From Acerihabitans sp015654925 (lineage in GTDB: Bacteria > Pseudomonadota > Gammaproteobacteria > Enterobacterales > Enterobacteriaceae), in the NCBI RefSeq assembly GCF_047324175.1, contig NZ_CP178732.1, positions 3,596,001 through 3,660,000 of the forward strand: 64,000 bases of DNA. The letters run 5' to 3'. Shown here piece after piece: positions 59,994 to 64,000 of this stretch; position 1 is the first letter of the stretch; each line of letters starts with the position of its first letter. The notes under the pieces are model-generated. The model ran no database searches. It was not told the DNA's origin and saw nothing but the letters and a program-made list of their open reading frames with translations. The translations under genes were made by a program, and so were the position numbers.

Positions 59994-60022
59994 GGCGCCG
60001 GTGGTGCGCGGCTCATCGCCCA

Positions 60023-60490
60023 TCAGCCCGGCTGCGGTTCCATAATGCGTTTGGCGGTGGCCATCACCGCGCTCACGCCCTGCTTGCCGAGCAAGGTTCT
60101 GGCGCGCGCCTGCGCCGCGCGCCATCCCGGCTCGGCGCTATATAATAAGTCCTTGCCCGCCTGGGTCAGCAATACCGGCCGGCCCCGGGCGCTGCCCGGG
60201 TTGCGGATCTCTTCAATCCAGCCCTGCTCCAGCAGCAGCCGCATATTACGCGTCAGGGTCGACCGATCCTGGTGATTATAACGGCCGATTTCCGCCCGGG
60301 TGACCGGTTCGATTTGATAGATCACGACCAATAGGGCGAACTGGGCGGAGCCGATGCCCAGCGCTGCCAGCTCTTCATCATGAATGGCGGTAATGACCCG
60401 CGAAATCAGCCGGGCGCGCATCAATACGCAGGTATCGCCCATCTCGCTAATCACTTCTTTGTCTACCGCTGGAGCCTTGATTATTTTCAT
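60023..60490 (-). CDS. MarR-family transcriptional regulator
   Basis: 155 residues with the MarR winged helix: F-A-L-L-V-V-I-Y, T-R-A-E-I-G-R-Y-N-H-Q-D-R-S-T-L-T-R-N-M-R-L-L near 72-93, then the wing with N-P-G-S-A-R-G-R-P. In place of the usual D-x-R at the wing it has S-A-R-G-R-P-V-L-L-T. AAGGCGAG precedes the ATG. It converges on the aminotransferase gene and is divergent from frdA across 860 bases. Ligand and targets unknown. Confidence 0.85.
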   Translation of the reverse strand: MKIIKAPAVDKEVISEMGDTCVLMRARLISRVITAIHDEELAALGIGSAQFALLVVIYQIEPVTRAEIGRYNHQDRSTLTRNMRLLLEQGWIEEIRNPGSARGRPVLLTQAGKDLLYSAEPGWRAAQARARTLLGKQGVSAVMATAKRIMEPQPG

Positions 60491-61043
60491 GTCTCGCCTT
60501 AATGCTGCATATACAACTTATCTAATCACCGTATGCCGCGGGGTTAACGGCCTTGGCGTATATCGCAACCGTTATCGGCAAAGGAAGTATTGCCCCGCCC
60601 ACCGCGTCCCGTACCACATAACGTGCCAAACGCCGAGCCCGAGCCGTAAAAATGAACGCTGGCCGACACCGTCCGGTATCCAGGCGGCGCCAACCCGCAA
60701 TCGCGCGGAGAGGGATAAAGGGCGCCGATAAAGATAATGCCCGCGATCCGACTCACCCGCCTATAATGGTATTGGCTAATAAGTCATTATTCATCAAATT
60801 GCAATTCACGTGTTCACAAAATGAATAATTACCGGCAAAGTAGTTTGGATAACCGCACTTAACGATAATCACGCCGCTGGAAATCGCGGCCAGTCGCATA
60901 CCCGCTGCGGGCATCATGACAAATTAATGATTGAAATTATTATTTTTTATGACCGAAACGGGTAAAAAAACGCCCTGCCGTTATACCGCGGGGGCACAAT
61001 AATATCCGGCGGCGGCGGGGCGCAATAAATCGACAAGCTTTTA

Positions 61044-61057
61044 TTGATCCACATCAA
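61044..61057 (+). promoter_or_regulatory. FNR box of the frd promoter
   Basis: TTGATCCACATCAA is a perfect match to the FNR consensus TTGAT-N4-ATCAA. With CATACT at 61079-61084 as the -10, the box would centre near -41, the position for FNR activation under anaerobic conditions. Confidence 0.85.
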
Positions 61058-61078
61058 TTAGATATTTCCTGATAAACG

Positions 61079-61084
61079 CATACT
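61079..61084 (+). promoter_or_regulatory. frd promoter -10 element (candidate)
   Basis: CATACT (or the overlapping TACTAT) sits 21 bases after the FNR box. A start near 61091 would give a leader of about 260 bases. Confidence 0.45.
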
Positions 61085-61226
61085 ATGATGACGACTCATA
61101 TTAATGAGCTTTTTAACTCTATTTAGAATAAACGAAATTAATTTTGATTAATTTAATTATTCTACTTACTTTAGTTACATAATTTTTTAAAAAACCGATG
61201 CAATGTCTGAGAAGCAGGAGAATAAT

Positions 61227-61364
61227 ATGTCGCCCCGGCTGCCATTATCCCTCCTCAACGTCGTATACGCAGGCATGCTTTTTTACCATCACCCCGACCG
61301 GCTATCCCGTCTGGATGTAGCGCCGGTTAGGTGGACATTGGAGAAACGCAGTGCAAACATTTAA
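61227..61364 (+). CDS. Putative 45-residue leader ORF overlapping frdA
   Basis: ATG at 61227 follows CAGGAG by 6 bases, the best Shine-Dalgarno in this leader. The frame runs 45 residues, with M-L-F-Y-H-H-P and R-W-T-L-E-K-R parts, and ends at 61364, 14 bases inside frdA in a different frame. Its translation would cover the frdA Shine-Dalgarno (GGAG at 61340), so it could couple to or limit frdA translation. Whether it is made is unknown. Confidence 0.35.
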   Translation: MSPRLPLSLLNVVYAGMLFYHHPDRLSRLDVAPVRWTLEKRSANI

Positions 61365-63165
61365 CGCCGATATCGCCATCATAGGGGCGGGGGGCGCCGG
61401 TTTACGCGCGGCAATCGCCGCCGCGCAGGCCCATCCCCAACTGACTATCGCCCTGGTATCGAAAGTCTATCCGATGCGCAGCCATACCGTGGCCGCCGAA
61501 GGCGGCTCCGCCGCCGTCACCCAGGATCACGACTCCTTCGACTCTCATTTCCACGATACCGTCTCCGGCGGCGATTGGCTGTGCGAACAAGACGTGGTGG
61601 AACATTTTGTCCGCCATTGTCCGGAAGAAATGACGCAGCTTGAGCTGTGGGGCTGCCCCTGGAGCCGCAAGCCCGACGGCAGCGTCAATGTGCGCCGTTT
61701 CGGCGGCATGAAAATCGAACGCACCTGGTTCGCCGCCGATAAAACCGGTTTCCATATTCTGCATACCCTGTTCCAGACCTCGCTCAAGTATCCTAATATC
61801 AAACGCTTCGACGAGCACTTTGTGCTCGATATCCTGGTGGATGACGGCCATGTCCGCGGCCTGGTGGCCATCAATATGATGGAAGGCGCCCGCATCCAGA
61901 TCCGCGCCAACTCGGTGGTCATGGCCACCGGCGGCGCCGGCCGGGTCTATCGTTACAATACCAACGGCGGCATCGTCACCGGCGACGGCATGGGCATCGC
62001 CCTGAACCACGGCATTCCCCTGCGCGATATGGAATTCGTACAGTACCATCCCACCGGCTTGCCCGGCTCCGGTATCCTGATTACCGAAGGGTGCCGCGGC
62101 GAAGGCGGCATTATGGTCAATAAAGATGGTTACCGCTATTTGCAGGATTACGGCATGGGTCCGGAAACCCCGCTGGGCCATCCCGAAAACAAATATATGG
62201 AGCTCGGCCCCCGGGACAAACTCTCCCAGGCATTCTGGCACGAATGGCGCGCCGGCCGCACCATCGCCACCCCGCGCGGCGATGTGGTCTATCTCGACCT
62301 GCGCCACCTGGGCGAGAAGAAGCTGCTGGAACGGCTGCCGTTTATCTGCGAGTTGGCCAAAGCCTATGTGGGCGTCGATCCGGTGAAAGATCCGATCCCG
62401 GTACGCCCCACCGCGCACTATACGATGGGCGGCATCGAAACCAATCAAACCTGTGAAACCCGCATTACCGGGCTGTTCGCCGTGGGCGAATGTTCCTCGG
62501 TGGGCCTGCACGGCGCCAACCGCCTGGGGTCCAATTCCCTGGCCGAGCTGGTGGTCTTTGGCCGCCTGGCCGGCGAACAGGCCGCGCAGCGCGCGCTGAC
62601 GGCATCTCCCGCCGCCGGCAGCGGCCTCGACGCCCAGGCGCAGGATGTGGAAAACCGCCTGCACGCGCTGATGAACCAGGAAGGCACGGAAAACTGGGCC
62701 GATCTGCGCGACGAGATGGGCCTGTCGATGGAAGAAGGCTGCGGGATTTACCGCACGCCGGAGCTGATGCAAAAAACCATCGATACCCTGGCCACTCTGA
62801 AAGAACGCTTTAAACGGGTGAAAATCACCGACCGTTCCAATGTGTTTAATACCGACCTGCTGTATAGCATCGAGCTGGGGCATGGCCTGAATGTGGCCGA
62901 ATGTATGGCCCACGCCGCGTTTAACCGCCGCGAGTCCCGCGGCGCCCACCAGCGCCTGGACGCCGGCTGCACCGAACGCGATGACGTTAATTTCCTGAAA
63001 CACACCCTGACGTTCCGCTCAGAAGACGGCGGCGCGCCGCGCATCGATTATACCGATGTGCGCATCACCACCCTGCCGCCGGCCAAACGCGTCTACGGCG
63101 GCGAATCCACCGCACAGGACAAGAGCGCCCAGGATAAGAAAAACAAGGAGTCGGCAAATGGCTGA
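61351..63165 (+). CDS. frdA: Fumarate reductase flavoprotein subunit
   Basis: 604 residues with a GTG start, as in E. coli frdA, and GGAGAAA 7 bases upstream. FAD Rossmann loop G-A-G-G-A-G at 12-17; His45 in R-S-H-T-V-A-A-E-G-G-S carries the covalent FAD. Substrate-site segments H-P-T-G-L-P-G-S-G near 232 and P-T-A-H-Y-T-M-G-G near 353 are intact. FrdA reduces fumarate to succinate at the cytoplasmic face of the inner membrane, with electrons passed from menaquinol through FrdB. First gene of frdABCD, FNR-activated. Confidence 0.97.
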   Translation: MQTFNADIAIIGAGGAGLRAAIAAAQAHPQLTIALVSKVYPMRSHTVAAEGGSAAVTQDHDSFDSHFHDTVSGGDWLCEQDVVEHFVRHCPEEMTQLELWGCPWSRKPDGSVNVRRFGGMKIERTWFAADKTGFHILHTLFQTSLKYPNIKRFDEHFVLDILVDDGHVRGLVAINMMEGARIQIRANSVVMATGGAGRVYRYNTNGGIVTGDGMGIALNHGIPLRDMEFVQYHPTGLPGSGILITEGCRGEGGIMVNKDGYRYLQDYGMGPETPLGHPENKYMELGPRDKLSQAFWHEWRAGRTIATPRGDVVYLDLRHLGEKKLLERLPFICELAKAYVGVDPVKDPIPVRPTAHYTMGGIETNQTCETRITGLFAVGECSSVGLHGANRLGSNSLAELVVFGRLAGEQAAQRALTASPAAGSGLDAQAQDVENRLHALMNQEGTENWADLRDEMGLSMEEGCGIYRTPELMQKTIDTLATLKERFKRVKITDRSNVFNTDLLYSIELGHGLNVAECMAHAAFNRRESRGAHQRLDAGCTERDDVNFLKHTLTFRSEDGGAPRIDYTDVRITTLPPAKRVYGGESTAQDKSAQDKKNKESANG

Positions 63166-63892
63166 GATGAATACCCTGACCATGCAAGTGATGCGCTACA
63201 ATCCGGAAACGGACGGCGCGCCGCATCTAGAGGACTACCAGGTGCCTTGGGATGCGCAGACCTCGCTGCTGGATGCCCTGGGCTACATCAAGGACCGTCT
63301 CGATCCCGAGCTCAGCTATCGCTGGTCTTGCCGTATGGCGATTTGCGGCTCCTGCGGCATGATGGTCAACGGGGTGCCGAAACTGGCCTGCAAAACCTTC
63401 CTGCGTGATTATACCCACGGACTGAAAGTGGAGGCCCTCGGCCACTTCCCCATCGAGCGCGATCTGGTGGTCGATATGACCCACTTCATCGAAAGCCTGA
63501 TGGCCATCAAGCCTTATATCATCGGCAATCCGCGCCTGCCCTCCGAAGGCACCAATAAGCAGACGCCGGCGCAGATGGTGAAATATCACCAGTTCTCCGG
63601 CTGCATCAACTGCGGCCTGTGCTACGCCGCCTGCCCGCAGTTCGGCCTTAATCCGGAGTTTATCGGTCCCGCGGCCATCACCCTGGCCCAGCGCTACAAC
63701 CTGGATAACCGCGACCACGGCAAGAAAGAGCGTATGCCGCAGCTTAACGGCGAAAACGGGGTCTGGGGCTGTACCTTTGTCGGTTATTGTTCCGATGTCT
63801 GCCCGAAACACGTCGATCCGGCCGCCGCTATCCAGCAGGGCAAGATCGAGAGCAGCAAGGATTTCATGATCGCCATGCTGAAACCACAATGA
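63158..63892 (+). CDS. frdB: Fumarate reductase iron-sulfur subunit
   Basis: 244 residues, the E. coli length, from the ATG at 63158, which overlaps frdA by 8 bases. The 2Fe-2S cluster cysteines are 58, 63, 66 and 78. The C-terminal domain has C-I-N-C-G-L-C-x-x-x-C-P near 149-159 for 4Fe-4S and C-T-F-V-G-Y-C-S-D-V-C-P near 205-216 for the 3Fe-4S and remaining ligands. It carries electrons from the membrane quinol site to FrdA. Confidence 0.97.
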   Translation: MAEMNTLTMQVMRYNPETDGAPHLEDYQVPWDAQTSLLDALGYIKDRLDPELSYRWSCRMAICGSCGMMVNGVPKLACKTFLRDYTHGLKVEALGHFPIERDLVVDMTHFIESLMAIKPYIIGNPRLPSEGTNKQTPAQMVKYHQFSGCINCGLCYAACPQFGLNPEFIGPAAITLAQRYNLDNRDHGKKERMPQLNGENGVWGCTFVGYCSDVCPKHVDPAAAIQQGKIESSKDFMIAMLKPQ

Positions 63893-63908
63893 GGGAGGGC
63901 AGATAACC

Positions 63909-64000
63909 ATGACCACGCAACGTAAACCTTATGTCCGTACCATGGATCGCCAATGGTGGACCAAACTGGGCTTTTACCGTTTTTATATGCTGCGGGAAGC
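63909..64000 (+). CDS. frdC: Fumarate reductase membrane subunit C (partial)
   Basis: Begins at ATG 63909, 16 bases after frdB, with GAGGGAGGGC upstream. The 30 visible residues, M-T-T-Q-R-K-P-Y-V-R then W-W-x-K-L-G-F-Y-R-F-Y-M-L-R-E, match the conserved FrdC N-terminus that precedes the first membrane helix. FrdC and FrdD anchor the enzyme and bind menaquinol. The gene is cut by the window edge; frdD should follow. Confidence 0.93.
   Translation, partial: MTTQRKPYVRTMDRQWWTKLGFYRFYMLRE

Larger units (their letters stand above)
60491..61350. other. Intergenic control region upstream of frdA
   Basis: 860 bases. The stretch from about 60760 to 61200 is strongly AT-rich compared with the rest of the window and contains a perfect FNR box (61044-61057) and a -10-like CATACT (61079-61084). 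From 61227 a small frame with a strong Shine-Dalgarno runs into frdA. No other coding frame between 60491 and 61226 is convincing. Confidence 0.65.

Noticed and set aside
61402..63003. A 533-codon open frame on the minus strand opposite frdA
   Set aside because: It is the antisense shadow of frdA, whose motifs and length are beyond doubt; the product has no recognisable domain.
1..64000. tRNA, rRNA, CRISPR arrays, insertion sequences, prophage or toxin-antitoxin genes
   Set aside because: I looked for their characteristic repeats, conserved arms and protein motifs on both strands and saw none I could support.

Overview
The window is a GC-rich piece of an Enterobacterales chromosome. The organism is probably a Pectobacteriaceae or Sodalis-like relative rather than Escherichia. 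The evidence is enteric gene orders kept almost intact (gatYZABCD-R, fryA-ypdEF-fryCB-ypdC, frdABC with its GTG start), mixed with transport and catabolic operons more usual in soil and plant-associated proteobacteria. I see no rRNA, tRNA, CRISPR array, insertion sequence or phage gene. Most of the window looks like accessory metabolism, coded mainly on the minus strand up to about 57 kb.

Layout. (1) 0-0.4 kb: the end of a LysR regulator. (2) 0.4-11.9 kb: a galactitol/D-tagatose region. It runs gatY, a sugar-phosphate kinase, a fructose-type PTS IIBC, gatZABCD and gatR on the minus strand, with a divergent DeoR regulator and PfkB kinase at the far end. (3) 11.9-14.5 kb: an MFS exporter, the copper protein YobA/CopC and a DUF2946 protein under a probable Fur box. 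(4) 14.5-25.6 kb: an ornithine cyclodeaminase-family gene, an Fbp-type ABC transporter, a fumarate-reductase-like flavoprotein, half of an amino-acid ABC transporter and a homocysteine methyltransferase, facing an MmgE/PrpD gene. (5) 25.7-33 kb: a ribose-type ABC transporter in which one permease is fused to an SMP-30 beta-propeller domain, followed by a second SMP-30 protein and an AhpD-like protein.

(6) 33-38.4 kb: metal homeostasis. This holds a zinc-type ABC operon led by a tiny membrane-protein ORF and a Zur-like operator, a DUF1460 lipoprotein, a DUF1007 protein and a NicO-family metal exporter. (7) 38.4-47.1 kb: malY, then the fry PTS and its two aminopeptidases. (8) 47.4-58.2 kb: a ten-gene operon of amino-acid ABC transporter plus hydrolases (two M20 amidohydrolases, an M24 protein, a deacetylase-like protein, a VOC protein and an Ldh-family dehydrogenase), with a GntR/FCD regulator and repeated TGGTATACCA-type operators. 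(9) 58.5-60.5 kb: an aminotransferase preceded by two mini-ORFs, and a MarR regulator. (10) 61-64 kb: frdABC with a perfect FNR box and a possible leader ORF; frdC runs off the end.

How it fits together. Galactitol enters through GatABC, is oxidised by GatD and, after phosphorylation, is cleaved by GatYZ. The inserted kinase and IIBC probably feed tagatose 1-phosphate into the same aldolase. The fry cluster couples a private phosphotransfer protein to two aminopeptidases. The 47-58 kb operon looks like import and stepwise hydrolysis of an N-substituted or ureido-type compound. Frd is the anaerobic fumarate reductase. Functions of the 14.5-33 kb operons cannot be fixed from sequence alone.
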